Source of the DNA: an uncultured Blautia sp.
GTDB lineage: Bacteria; Bacillota; Clostridia; Lachnospirales; Lachnospiraceae
NCBI GenBank assembly: GCA_902476765.1
Contig: CABSEJ010000009.1
Location: 1-42,560 of the forward strand
Reading direction: 5' to 3'
Length of the DNA stretch: 42,560 nucleotides
The notes under the pieces are model-generated. The model was not told where the DNA came from. It did no database searches and saw nothing but the letters and a program-made list of their open reading frames with translations. A program made the translations under genes and the position numbers. Shown here piece by piece: positions 33,096 to 40,579 of the stretch (positions are counted from its first letter, which is position 1; every line of letters starts with the position of its first letter).

Positions 33096-33630
33096 AAGTC
33101 CCGTTTATAACGTAATTGCAGTACCTGTAGAAAAAATAAAGCCCAATACATATAATCCAAACGCCGTGGCGCCGCCGGAAATGAGACTTCTATACGAAAG
33201 CATCAAGGCAGACGGCTACACCATGCCCATTGTATGCTATTATGTAAAGGCTCAGGACACTTATATCATTGTGGATGGTTTTCACCGCTATCGGGTTATA
33301 AAGGAGCATCCGGACATCTATGAGCGAGAGAAGGGTAAGCTTCCTGTTTCTGTCATCAATAAACCTCTGGACCAGCGAATGGCCAGTACTATCCGTCACA
33401 ACCGGGCCAGGGGAAGCCATGATGTAGATTTGATGAGTAATATAGTAAAGGAGCTCCATGAGCTTGGGCGCTCCGATGCCTGGATTTCAAAACATCTGGG
33501 AATGGATAAAGATGAAATTCTCCGTCTGAAGCAGATAACAGGACTTGCCGCCCTTTTTAAAGAAGTGAATTTTGGCCGGGCCTGGATTCCCTCAGAAGAG
33601 GAAGAAGATAAGGAAAGTGAAAGAAAGTGA
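33085..33630 (+). CDS. ParB/Srx-fold protein (IbrB/YbdM-like)
   Basis: 181 residues. The N-terminal ParB/sulfiredoxin-like domain (about 10-115) has IKPNTYNPNAV, SIKADGYTMPIV and VDGFHRYR, followed by IRHNRARGSH; a helical part with a likely helix-turn-helix (LGRSDAWISKHLGMDKDEILRLKQI) comes next, then an acidic tail. This matches IbrB/YbdM, the constant partner of IbrA/YbdN. The start at 33085 overlaps the end of the ibrA-like gene and has GAGGAGATGGAG upstream. ParB-fold proteins bind or hydrolyse nucleotides (CTP, ATP); whether this one does is not known. Confidence 0.83.
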   Translation: MEFKSPVYNVIAVPVEKIKPNTYNPNAVAPPEMRLLYESIKADGYTMPIVCYYVKAQDTYIIVDGFHRYRVIKEHPDIYEREKGKLPVSVINKPLDQRMASTIRHNRARGSHDVDLMSNIVKELHELGRSDAWISKHLGMDKDEILRLKQITGLAALFKEVNFGRAWIPSEEEEDKESERK

Positions 33631-33642
33631 AAAATAGTTTCT

Positions 33643-33685
33643 AAAGGAAAGTGGCTGCCGCAGGAAACGACAGCCATTTTCCTTT
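33643..33685. terminator. Bidirectional terminator between ibrB-like and coiled-coil genes
   Basis: AAAGGAAAGTGGCTG (33643-33657) pairs with CAGCCATTTTCCTTT (33671-33685), 15 bp with one G-U pair and a 13-nt loop. The right arm contains the stop codon region of the convergent coiled-coil gene. Confidence 0.7.
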
Positions 33686-34250
33686 AAACCTTACCCAGTG
33701 CTTTCATCAGTTTGTCTGTCTCTATTTTATTTTCCAAGCGATTTACACGCAGCATGAGCATTTCTCGTTCCTGTTCCACTTCTAAAGCCTTATCCAGTTT
33801 TTGGCTCAGATTCAGATGAGCCTCCGCTATGATTTTGATATTTCGGTTTGTTTCATTCTCCACCGTCATTTGTACTTTTCGAACATTGATTTGCAAATCA
33901 CAGATATTTTCCCTCATTTCACTCATGCCTTCTTGCATCTGGGTTATATCCTGCTGCATTTGATTCATGTTATGCTGCATTTCCTTCATATCTTGCCGGA
34001 TATCATCCATGCCTTGCCGCATTTCCTTCATGTTATTCTGCATTTCCCCTGCGTTATTCTGGGTTTGCGATAAGTCTTGTCGGATTTCCTTTACCTCTTT
34101 CTGGGTTTCGGATAAGTCCTTTCGGATTTCCTTTATGTCTTTCTGAGTTTCAGATAAATCCTTTCGGATTTCACTTACGTCATGCTTGATTGGCTCTATT
34201 GCACTGCAAACGATATGTGTAATTTGTTCTAAATCTCTTGCTTCCAGCAA
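33684..34250 (-). CDS. Coiled-coil protein with 14-residue repeats
   Basis: 188 residues, almost wholly helical. After MLEARDLEQI come near-identical 14-residue units (EIRKDLSETQKDIK and variants), two heptads each, for about residues 25-70. Degenerate Met/Gln-rich units follow to about 115, then an ordinary coiled coil and the tail MLMLRVNRLENKIE. No signal or membrane segment. The start is a TTG at 34250 with AAAGGGGG 8 bases upstream. The layout (constant ends, variable repeat core) is that of a family seen in Lachnospiraceae without known function. The repeats are also visible in DNA as 42-bp units that could expand or contract. It stands alone. Confidence 0.75.
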   Translation of the reverse strand: MLEARDLEQITHIVCSAIEPIKHDVSEIRKDLSETQKDIKEIRKDLSETQKEVKEIRQDLSQTQNNAGEMQNNMKEMRQGMDDIRQDMKEMQHNMNQMQQDITQMQEGMSEMRENICDLQINVRKVQMTVENETNRNIKIIAEAHLNLSQKLDKALEVEQEREMLMLRVNRLENKIETDKLMKALGKV

Positions 34251-34519
34251 TAATATTTCCCCCTTTACAGAATATAATTATAGAATTTACTTTTTCTGGC
34301 AGCGATGAAATCACACAGAATAAGTTGATATATATCAAGAATTGGTTTGCAAACTTTGTAATAAAAACATATCATTTTATACCGACTGTTTCAATTCGTT
34401 TTTTTCACAAAACAAGCCTATTTTTAACCGGGCATCTTTGTATATAATTTTTTCCCATTTTCATTTACCCTCTCTGGACAGGATACTGTCTATCAAAGAA
34501 AGCAATATGCCTGAAAAAT

Positions 34520-34549
34520 TTGACTTTTTTCTTTCAAGGAATATATATT
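34520..34549 (+). promoter_or_regulatory. Probable promoter of the cyclopropane synthase relic
   Basis: TTGACT (34520-34525) and TATATT (34544-34549) are 18 bp apart, leaving a leader of about 155 nt before the GTG at 34710. Confidence 0.5.
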
Positions 34550-34630
34550 AGCTTTCCTTTTTTGCACCTTTTGGCGAAAAAGTTTTTTGGCAAAATCATG
34601 ATATAAATTACAACTCTATGGAATAAACAG

Positions 34631-34680
34631 TTTTCAGGTGGTCAATAATCAGTAGATAGTATTCATAAACTACCTGAAAA
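34631..34680 (+). other. Leader hairpin upstream of the cyclopropane synthase relic
   Basis: TTTTCAGGTGGT (34631-34642) and ACTACCTGAAAA (34669-34680) form a 12-bp stem with one G-U pair and a 26-nt loop. It ends 14 bp before AGGAGG. There is no T run, so an operator or translational control element is as likely as a terminator. Confidence 0.35.
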
Positions 34681-34709
34681 AATAGTAATTTTAACAGGAG
34701 GGAAATAAA

Positions 34710-35420
34710 GTGGAAAATATTTTAATTTCATTTCTAAGCAAATTTACAGATTATCCTTTTACCGTCAAGCTAGAGGGAAAAGAGTATCAAATTGGCAGAG
34801 GAAAGCCAGAATTTATTGTTGACTTTAAAAAAACAATCTCAAAAGCCGCTCTTTTCACCAGTTTTAAAACCCCGGATGATACCTTATATCAGGCGCAGGT
34901 AAACAAGGTGGATTATATTCTCCAAAAGCTGAATTTGAAGGAAGGACTTACTCTTCTGGATATAGGCTGCGGTTGGGGCTATCTACTTATTGAAGCAGCA
35001 AAAAAATATAAAATTAAGGGCGTTGGAATTACATTAAGTACAGAACAATGCAATGAATTTAAGAAGCGTATTGAGCAAGAAAAACTTCAGGACTATTTAA
35101 GAGCAGAAATTATGGATTACCGGGATTTACCCAAAAGCGGCTTGGCCTTTGACCGGGTAGTAAGTGTAGGCATGGTAGAACATGTGGGACGTCCGAATTA
35201 TCAGCTTTTTATAGACTGTGTAGACAAGGTCTTAAATACGGGCGGCATATTTCTCCTGCATTTTATCAGTGCATTAAAAGAACATGCCGGAGACCCGTGG
35301 ATTAAAAAATATATTTTTCCCGGCGGAACAGTTCCCAGCCTGAGAGAAGTAGTAGCTTCTATGGCGGAAGATGATTTTCATATCTTGTATTTTTCCGTGC
35401 AGCTTTGTTCGACACTTTGA
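34710..35420 (+). pseudogene. cfa: Cyclopropane-fatty-acyl-phospholipid synthase, internally deleted and truncated
   Basis: 236 residues where about 390 are normal. The N-terminus (FTDYPFTVKLEGKEYQIGRGKPEF) and the SAM-binding core (LLDIGCGWGYLL near 82-93, SVGMVEHVGR) are clear. About 95 residues are missing between residue 51 and FKTPDDTLYQAQ (DNA near 34860), including the HYDIGNDFY motif. The last 100 or so residues after DDFHIL, with LRRHY and the catalytic end, are also gone. The frame is kept through the inner deletion. The start is a GTG with AGGAGG. A functional methylase is very unlikely. The 3' break lies about 100 bp from the recombinase gene. Confidence 0.8.
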
Positions 35421-35525
35421 GGATTTTCTAGTATAATCAAAAATAAAGAATTGTCCGTGTAAAACTAATCGTTGAAAAAGGAGAAGAGTGCTTGGAAAAG
35501 AAAAATGTGTTTATACCAGAAAACT

Positions 35526-36593
35526 TTAATTCTCACGTTTTTCCCGCAAAACCACTGCTTTGGATGCAGAACGACGTCTGGCGTCACTGAGCTTTGCGTA
35601 ATGTTTTTTGGTGGTATTGACATCTGCATGTCCCAACACGTCGGCCACCAGGTAAATATCTCCGGTTTCCCGGTATAAAGCTGTACCATAGGTACTGCGG
35701 AGTTTATGAGGTGTAATGGTTTTTACAGACACAGCGGAAGCATATTTTTTCACCATCTTTTCTACAGCATCTACGCTGATTCGCTTCCGCTGGCCGGAGA
35801 GGAACAGTGCCTCTTCATGGCCGGCCACAGGGGTAATCCCATTGCGGGAAAGCTCCAGATAATCTGTCAGGGCTTTCTCTACCTCTTGCCCAAAGTAAAC
35901 AATCATTTCATTTCCACCTTTGCGCAGTATCCGGATTCCATTATTTTTAAAATCCACGTCTCCTATGTTTAATCCCACTAACTCCGAAACACGAACACCT
36001 GTTCCCAGCAGAAGAGTAATAATGGCTAAATCCCGGTATTTTTGTTTGTTATAATGATACAATTGAACACCGGAAAGCTGGCTGCCATAGTTCTCTATAT
36101 AATCCAAAAGATTGGCTACCTCGTCAGGGTCCAGCTGGATAATGGCTTTTTCTTTAATTTTCGGCATATCCACAAGGCGCACCGGATTAGAGGCCAATAA
36201 TTGGCGTTTACAAAGATAATCATAGAAACTGCGAAGACAGGACATTTTTCTGGCAATACCTGTACGGGAATTGGTTTCCAGTTTTTTATCTGGAGACTGA
36301 TAAGCTTTTAAATATTCCTGAAATTCCTCGAAATCCACTGGCTGTAAAAGCGCTAAATCCTGGACAGAAATATCAGCCATGGGTTTGTCCTTAACAACAG
36401 GATTTGTTTCCTGTAAAAACCGGAAAAACACACGTAAATCATATGCATAAGACAAACGGGTTTTGTCTGAGGTGGTGGGTTCCTTGGCCCGGAAATAATC
36501 CTTCACATAAGGCGGCAGCTCCATAAGAAATTCCCGTAATTTTACTGTATTTTCAATTTTTTCTTGTTCACGATAAGTTATTTGTTTAGCCAT
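35526..36593 (-). CDS. XerS-like tyrosine recombinase
   Basis: 355 residues. The N-terminal SAM-like core-binding domain (about 20-135) and the C-terminal catalytic domain carry the full set Arg201 (TGVRVSEL), Lys225, His296 and Arg299 (HKLRS), His322 and nucleophile Tyr332 (LGHADVNTTKKHY). Segment order and length resemble streptococcal XerS (LMELPPYVKDY..., RKGGNEMIVYF, KRISVDAVEKMVKKY), the single-recombinase chromosome dimer resolution system, more than phage integrases. The ATG at 36593 has GGAGG 6 bases upstream, better than 36635. No phage genes are near. A dif-like sequence lies just upstream. Confidence 0.85.
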   Translation of the reverse strand: MAKQITYREQEKIENTVKLREFLMELPPYVKDYFRAKEPTTSDKTRLSYAYDLRVFFRFLQETNPVVKDKPMADISVQDLALLQPVDFEEFQEYLKAYQSPDKKLETNSRTGIARKMSCLRSFYDYLCKRQLLASNPVRLVDMPKIKEKAIIQLDPDEVANLLDYIENYGSQLSGVQLYHYNKQKYRDLAIITLLLGTGVRVSELVGLNIGDVDFKNNGIRILRKGGNEMIVYFGQEVEKALTDYLELSRNGITPVAGHEEALFLSGQRKRISVDAVEKMVKKYASAVSVKTITPHKLRSTYGTALYRETGDIYLVADVLGHADVNTTKKHYAKLSDARRRSASKAVVLREKREN

Positions 36594-36641
36594 AAAAAAC
36601 CTCCAAAAATCCTTGTTTTGAGAGTAGTTTACCATATGCAG

Positions 36642-36676
36642 CGGAAAAAAGCCATACTTTTTCGGATAAATCCGTA
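36642..36676 (-). other. Candidate dif-like recombination site upstream of the XerS-like gene
   Basis: On the minus strand TTTATCCGAAAAAGTATGG followed by CTTTTTTC resembles the streptococcal difSL core as I recall it (TTTCCGAAAAACTATAATTTTC). It lies about 50-80 bp upstream of the recombinase start, where difSL sits relative to xerS. The same stretch also contains CGGATAAATCCG, so an operator is an alternative. Confidence 0.3.
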
Positions 36677-36760
36677 TTTGTCCGCTAAACTAAAACCTTG
36701 CTAAAAGATACATTCTCATCTTCTCTTGCTAATAAGTAAGAGGATAAGCCATAGAGGATA

Positions 36761-36814
36761 AAGAAAGAGCCTACGGTTGCCGGAAATCCTCCCCAAAGCC
36801 GTAGGCTCTTTCTT
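36761..36814. terminator. Terminator after dtd
   Basis: Perfect 16-bp arms AAGAAAGAGCCTACGG (36761-36776) and the complement (36799-36814) with a 22-nt loop. It lies 50 bp after the dtd stop (minus strand) and just before the recombinase region, so it should end the permease/dtd transcript. Confidence 0.8.
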
Positions 36815-36863
36815 GTCATTTGTCATTATTATAACTATTCTTAAGTGTAACAAGGATAATTCC

Positions 36864-37316
36864 CTATTTTTTAAACAAATTCTCATCCAGAATTACAGTA
36901 AACGGTCCCTCGTTCACCAGGGATACCTTCATCATGGCTCCGAAAATTCCTTTTTCTACTACAGGAACGCTTTCTTTGGTTTTCTCTACCATGTATTCAT
37001 AAAGCTTCTGAGCTTCCTCCGGGTCCCCGGCATCGAAAAAGCTGGGACGGTTTCCTTTTTTACAGTTGGCATACAGAGTAAATTGGGATACCATCAGAAC
37101 CTGACCGCCTACGTCTGCCAGAGAAAGGTTTGTCTTTCCCTGGGAATCCTGGAAAATCCTGAGATTTACCATTTTTTTAATATACTGGTCAGCAACCTCC
37201 CGATTGTCTTCTTTTCCGATTCCTACAAAGACCAGGAACCCTTTCTCTATTTTTCCTACGCATTTTCCTTCTACCTCCACAGAGGCGCTGCTGACCTTTT
37301 GTATCACTAGCTTCAT
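36864..37316 (-). CDS. dtd: D-aminoacyl-tRNA deacylase
   Basis: 150 residues, the normal length. The enzyme hydrolyses D-amino acids from tRNA. The two signature strands are present: SQFTLY at 77-82 and NEGPFT at 135-140, whose Gly-Pro reaches across the dimer into the active site. The first residues MKLVIQKVSSASV are typical. The start overlaps the end of the upstream AI-2E family gene by 4 bp, so the two are co-translated. Confidence 0.96.
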   Translation of the reverse strand: MKLVIQKVSSASVEVEGKCVGKIEKGFLVFVGIGKEDNREVADQYIKKMVNLRIFQDSQGKTNLSLADVGGQVLMVSQFTLYANCKKGNRPSFFDAGDPEEAQKLYEYMVEKTKESVPVVEKGIFGAMMKVSLVNEGPFTVILDENLFKK

Positions 37317-38620
37317 TTCTCTTCCTCGCTTCTACTCTCTTTTTCTGACATAGTATCCAATACTCCTCTGCCTTTTGCCGGTTTTTTTACCGGTACCTTT
37401 TCCTCAGGCTCCATATAGTCCATTTGCTCATAGGCATCCTCCCCGAAGGGCAGGTCCCTTTTTTCCAGAGCATGCTTTCGGAAATATTTAAAGCCGGCTA
37501 CAATAACAGCCCACAGAGGGACTCCTACAATCATACCAGGCACACCCCAGAGACCGCCGAACAGTAAAATAGCCACAATAACCATAAAACTGGAAAGACC
37601 TGTGGAATCCCCCAGAATCTTGGGCCCCAGGATATTACCGTCAAACTGCTGCAGCAGCAAAATGAAAATCAGGAAATACAGGCATTGCAGCGGATTTACC
37701 ATAAGAATAATAAAGGCGCTGGGTATGGCGCCCAAATAAGGGCCAAAAAATGGGATTACATTGGTCACACCCACTATCACACTTACCAGCAGTCCATAAG
37801 GCGTACCGATAATAGCGGTAATGATATAGCAGAGAATTCCGATAATCACAGAATCTACAATTTTACCGCTGATAAATCCTCCAAAGGTTTTATGAATAAA
37901 GCGGAAGGCATAGACAATATGATTGGCTCTCTCTGTATCAAAAAGAGCATATACACTCATTTTACACTGGGTTGCAAATTTCTCCTTATCCAGCATAAGA
38001 TAAACAGAAATAATCATACCGATTAAAACATTCTTGATAAAAACCAGCGTTCCGAAAACTCCGGTAGTTAAATGCTGAAGTAACTCCCTAAGCTGAGGCA
38101 AGACCTGTACCTGCAGAAAATCCTCCAGTTTCGGGGAATATCTTTCAAAATATTCCAGTACAGTAGCGCTCCAGTCCGGATTATCCTTAAACACAGATTC
38201 CAGCCAATTTGTCATATTCCGGAAATAGCGGGGCCAGTCGTTGATGATACTGATAACACTTTCAATAATACTGGGCATTATCATAGCCAGCAAAGAATAT
38301 ATGATAAGCAAAGCAAAAATAAGCGCCAGAAAGATACTGAGGAACCGTATAATCTTCCGCTTCCGTTTGTCAAATCCCAGCTTTTTTTTCTCCATAAGGG
38401 GATAGAATATCCGCCTTTCCTGGAAATTCACAATGGGAATCAGCAGATAGGCAATGATGAAACCGCAGATAATGGGCATCATAATGTCTGTCAGCTTTCT
38501 CAGCCCTGTAAATAATACGTCCATACGGAAAATTACAAAGTAAAACAACATGCTGGCACATATTACCGCAAAAGCCGTCATTCCCCAATATAAATATTTT
38601 TTGTTCCAGCGAAACTTCAT
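37313..38620 (-). CDS. AI-2E family (PerM-like) transporter
   Basis: 435 residues with the layout of the AI-2E exporter family: two N-terminal membrane segments, a third near residues 90-110, a soluble helical part (about 125-185), then a cluster of membrane helices with GTPYGLLVSVIVGVTNVIPFFGPYLGAIPSA and a final pair. The C-terminus is a charged cytosolic tail (KKPAKGRG...RSEEEK). Members have been linked to autoinducer-2 or ion export, so the substrate here is open. AAAGGAGGCG lies before the ATG. It is in an operon with dtd. Confidence 0.9.
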   Translation of the reverse strand: MKFRWNKKYLYWGMTAFAVICASMLFYFVIFRMDVLFTGLRKLTDIMMPIICGFIIAYLLIPIVNFQERRIFYPLMEKKKLGFDKRKRKIIRFLSIFLALIFALLIIYSLLAMIMPSIIESVISIINDWPRYFRNMTNWLESVFKDNPDWSATVLEYFERYSPKLEDFLQVQVLPQLRELLQHLTTGVFGTLVFIKNVLIGMIISVYLMLDKEKFATQCKMSVYALFDTERANHIVYAFRFIHKTFGGFISGKIVDSVIIGILCYIITAIIGTPYGLLVSVIVGVTNVIPFFGPYLGAIPSAFIILMVNPLQCLYFLIFILLLQQFDGNILGPKILGDSTGLSSFMVIVAILLFGGLWGVPGMIVGVPLWAVIVAGFKYFRKHALEKRDLPFGEDAYEQMDYMEPEEKVPVKKPAKGRGVLDTMSEKESRSEEEK

Positions 38621-38695
38621 GTCACGCCTCCTTTTCCCGCTTTTCTTTTTTCTTTATCTGTGTTATGATTCATAAGGCTGTAAAAACAGTCTTAT

Positions 38696-38850
38696 GTACT
38701 GACACATTCACATTTCAACAAATGACTTGCCTGAATTTCCATCTGCTGCGTTGTCGTCAATCAACGTAGCCACCGCTACGTCTCATTCCTCCGCCTTACA
38801 GAATGAAAATTCATTTTACGTCATTATGTTGAAAATGAACGTGCCAGCAC
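38696..38850. repeat. 155-bp imperfect palindrome (MITE- or REP-like element)
   Basis: The outer arms (38696-38727 and 38819-38850) are about 80% complementary (GTACTGACAC against GTGCCAGCAC; TTTCAACA against TGTTGAAA). The next part, TGAATTTCCATCTG against CAGAATGAAAATTCA, continues the pairing. The centre is a perfect hairpin ACGTAGC-CACC-GCTACGT (38764-38781), and both arms are symmetric about it. It fills most of the divergent gap between the AI-2E gene and ttcA. A separate 10-bp hairpin (38672-38695) abuts it. Confidence 0.65.
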
Positions 38851-38879
38851 ACTAGTTTTTGAAAGGATTTCCCATACTT

Positions 38880-39614
38880 ATGAAATTACAAAAATTACTC
38901 AGTCTTACCAGAAAGGCCGTAGATGAATTTCAATTGATTGATGCCGGGGACAAAATTGCCATCGGCGTATCCGGAGGAAAGGACAGCCTTACTATGCTTT
39001 ATGCCCTTCACGGACTTATGCGCTTCTACCCCAACCCTTTTACCCTGGAGGCTATCACTGTAGACTTAGGCCATCCCGGCTTTCAGGCTGATAAAATAAA
39101 GGAGCTGTGTGACAGCCTGAACATCCCATTCACTCTGGTAAAGACAGACATTGCTCCTATTATTTTTCAGGAGCGAAAGGAAACTAATCCCTGCTCTCTG
39201 TGTGCCAAAATGAGAAAAGGCGCTTTAAATACTACAGCCAAAGAACTTGGCTGTAATAAGGTGGCTTACGCCCATCACAAGGATGATGTAGTGGAAACCA
39301 TGCTGCTCTCACTGATTTATGAGGGAAGATTTCATACTTTTTCCCCAAAAACTTATCTGGATCGTATGGATTTAACTGTAATCCGTCCTATGCTTTTTGT
39401 AGACGAGGCGGATGTGATTGGCTTTAAAAACAAGTATAATATCCAGATTGAAAAAAGTCCCTGTCCGGTAGACGGCTACACAAAGCGTCAATATGCCAAG
39501 GACCTTCTACGGGATATTTCCAAAGAAAATCCCGGTACAAAAGAAAGGATGTTTACCGCCATCTTAAACAGCAATATAAACGGCTGGCACCCTCTTCTGA
39601 AAAATAAAATCTAG
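38880..39614 (+). CDS. TtcA-like tRNA 2-thiolation enzyme (PP-loop ATPase)
   Basis: 244 residues. The PP-loop SGGKDS is at 31-36, and the iron-sulphur ligands are Cys105 and Cys108 (NPCSLCAKMRKG) with a third conserved cysteine, Cys195 (KSPCPVDG). This is the pattern of TtcA, which puts sulphur on cytidine 32 of tRNA, and of related TtuA-type enzymes. It is shorter than E. coli TtcA (about 310), as common in Firmicutes. The ATG at 38880 is preferred to a TTG at 38859, which leads into the same frame; GAAAGGA lies 12 bases upstream. It stands alone, right after the palindromic element. Confidence 0.87.
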   Translation: MKLQKLLSLTRKAVDEFQLIDAGDKIAIGVSGGKDSLTMLYALHGLMRFYPNPFTLEAITVDLGHPGFQADKIKELCDSLNIPFTLVKTDIAPIIFQERKETNPCSLCAKMRKGALNTTAKELGCNKVAYAHHKDDVVETMLLSLIYEGRFHTFSPKTYLDRMDLTVIRPMLFVDEADVIGFKNKYNIQIEKSPCPVDGYTKRQYAKDLLRDISKENPGTKERMFTAILNSNINGWHPLLKNKI

Positions 39615-39660
39615 AACAAGAGAAGCCGATTCCAGAATCGATTATCCATATAACAGGAAA

Positions 39661-39702
39661 ATACGGAAGTACCGCCAAACCTCTTTGCCGGCGCTTCCGT
39701 AT
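39661..39702 (-). terminator. Terminator of the cytidylate-kinase-like gene
   Basis: ATACGGAAG (39661-39669) and CTTCCGTAT (39694-39702), with inner pairing CCGCC/GCCGG. On the minus strand ATTTTCC follows. It may also end ttcA transcripts. Confidence 0.6.
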
Positions 39703-39774
39703 GCTGTTCTCTTTCTATATCCTTGCTGTCTTCATCCTGCCTTGAAAGTCCCGGTTAAATGTTCTGTCCTTTCA

Positions 39775-40422
39775 CTATGCCTTCTGGGCCCTTCTTTTAT
39801 CCTTAATCTCTATGGCATGCTTAATCATGTCCACACATCCCTCAATACCTAAGACACCGCTGTCCAGAGACAAATGATAGCTGGTGGCATCTCCCCATTT
39901 CTTACTGGTATAATAGTTATAATAGCTGGCTCGCTGCTTGTCGGTTTTCTGTATTCTGTCTTTGGCCGCTGCGCTGGTAAGTTCATACTTCCTTGTAATA
40001 CGGGCAATCCTCTTATCCAAATCTGCATGGATAAACACGCTGATAGCGTCAGGATTTTCAGCCAAGGCATAGTCGGCACATCTTCCTACCATCACACAGG
40101 ATTCTTCGGAAGCAATTTTTTTGATAGCGTCAAACTGTGCCAGGAAAACCTTGTGGTTAATAGGCATATCCGCAAAAGCTGCGGAAGAATAGCCGAAAGA
40201 ATAGGTATCCATAACCAGGGAGTATAAGAAACTGTTGGTCGGCTTTTCATCATGATGTTCGAATAACTCCTGGCAAATACCGCTGTCCTTAGCTGCCCTG
40301 TCCAGAAGCTCTTTATCGTAGCATTTGATTCCCAGTTCTTCTGCCAGGCGAAGTCCTACCTCACGTCCTCCGCTTCCGAACTGTCTACCAATGGTAATTA
40401 CTGTATTTGCTGCCATAACCAT
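39775..40422 (-). CDS. Cytidylate kinase-like protein
   Basis: 215 residues. The P-loop ITIGRQFGSGGREVG (about 10-24) and a late R-x-(9)-R lid region (RITRKYELTSAAAKDRIQKTDKQRASYY) identify the cytidylate-kinase-like family found widely in Clostridia, distinct from true Cmk. It probably phosphorylates a small substrate or acts as a regulator; function unproven. GAGGAG precedes the ATG at 40422; an ATG two codons later is also possible. The gene stands alone between rluD and its terminator. Confidence 0.83.
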   Translation of the reverse strand: MVMAANTVITIGRQFGSGGREVGLRLAEELGIKCYDKELLDRAAKDSGICQELFEHHDEKPTNSFLYSLVMDTYSFGYSSAAFADMPINHKVFLAQFDAIKKIASEESCVMVGRCADYALAENPDAISVFIHADLDKRIARITRKYELTSAAAKDRIQKTDKQRASYYNYYTSKKWGDATSYHLSLDSGVLGIEGCVDMIKHAIEIKDKRRAQKA

Positions 40423-40579
40423 TCACGCTCCTCTCCAAAAAATTCTATTTCTATTATAATCTATTTTTTATGAAATGTATATACAATCAGAAAATATTAT
40501 CCCGTTTTTTGTAACGATTCCGCCATGGGGCTGGAGCACCAAAAATCTGCGGCAAGCTTGCCTCAACGGAAAAGAGACG

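Larger units (their letters stand above)
34251..34709. other. AT-rich intergenic region of 459 bp
   Basis: It holds a promoter at 34520-34549 and a leader hairpin at 34631-34680, listed separately. A small hairpin GACAG-GATA-CTGTC lies near 34478-34491. No small gene with a ribosome binding site was found; the short readings here are AT-rich and without family features. Confidence 0.5.

Noticed and set aside
33801..34073. Histidine/leucine-rich reading frame on the plus strand
   Set aside because: It is the antisense shadow of the coiled-coil repeats and has no ribosome binding site.
34000..34190. CRISPR-like array
   Set aside because: The 42-bp repeats are contiguous, in frame and code for a coiled coil; there are no unique spacers or cas genes.
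35526..36593. Integrase of a prophage or integrative element covering 31764-36593
   Set aside because: No structural, replication or excisionase genes, no tRNA and no att repeats are visible, and the protein looks XerS-like. A small decayed element cannot be excluded.
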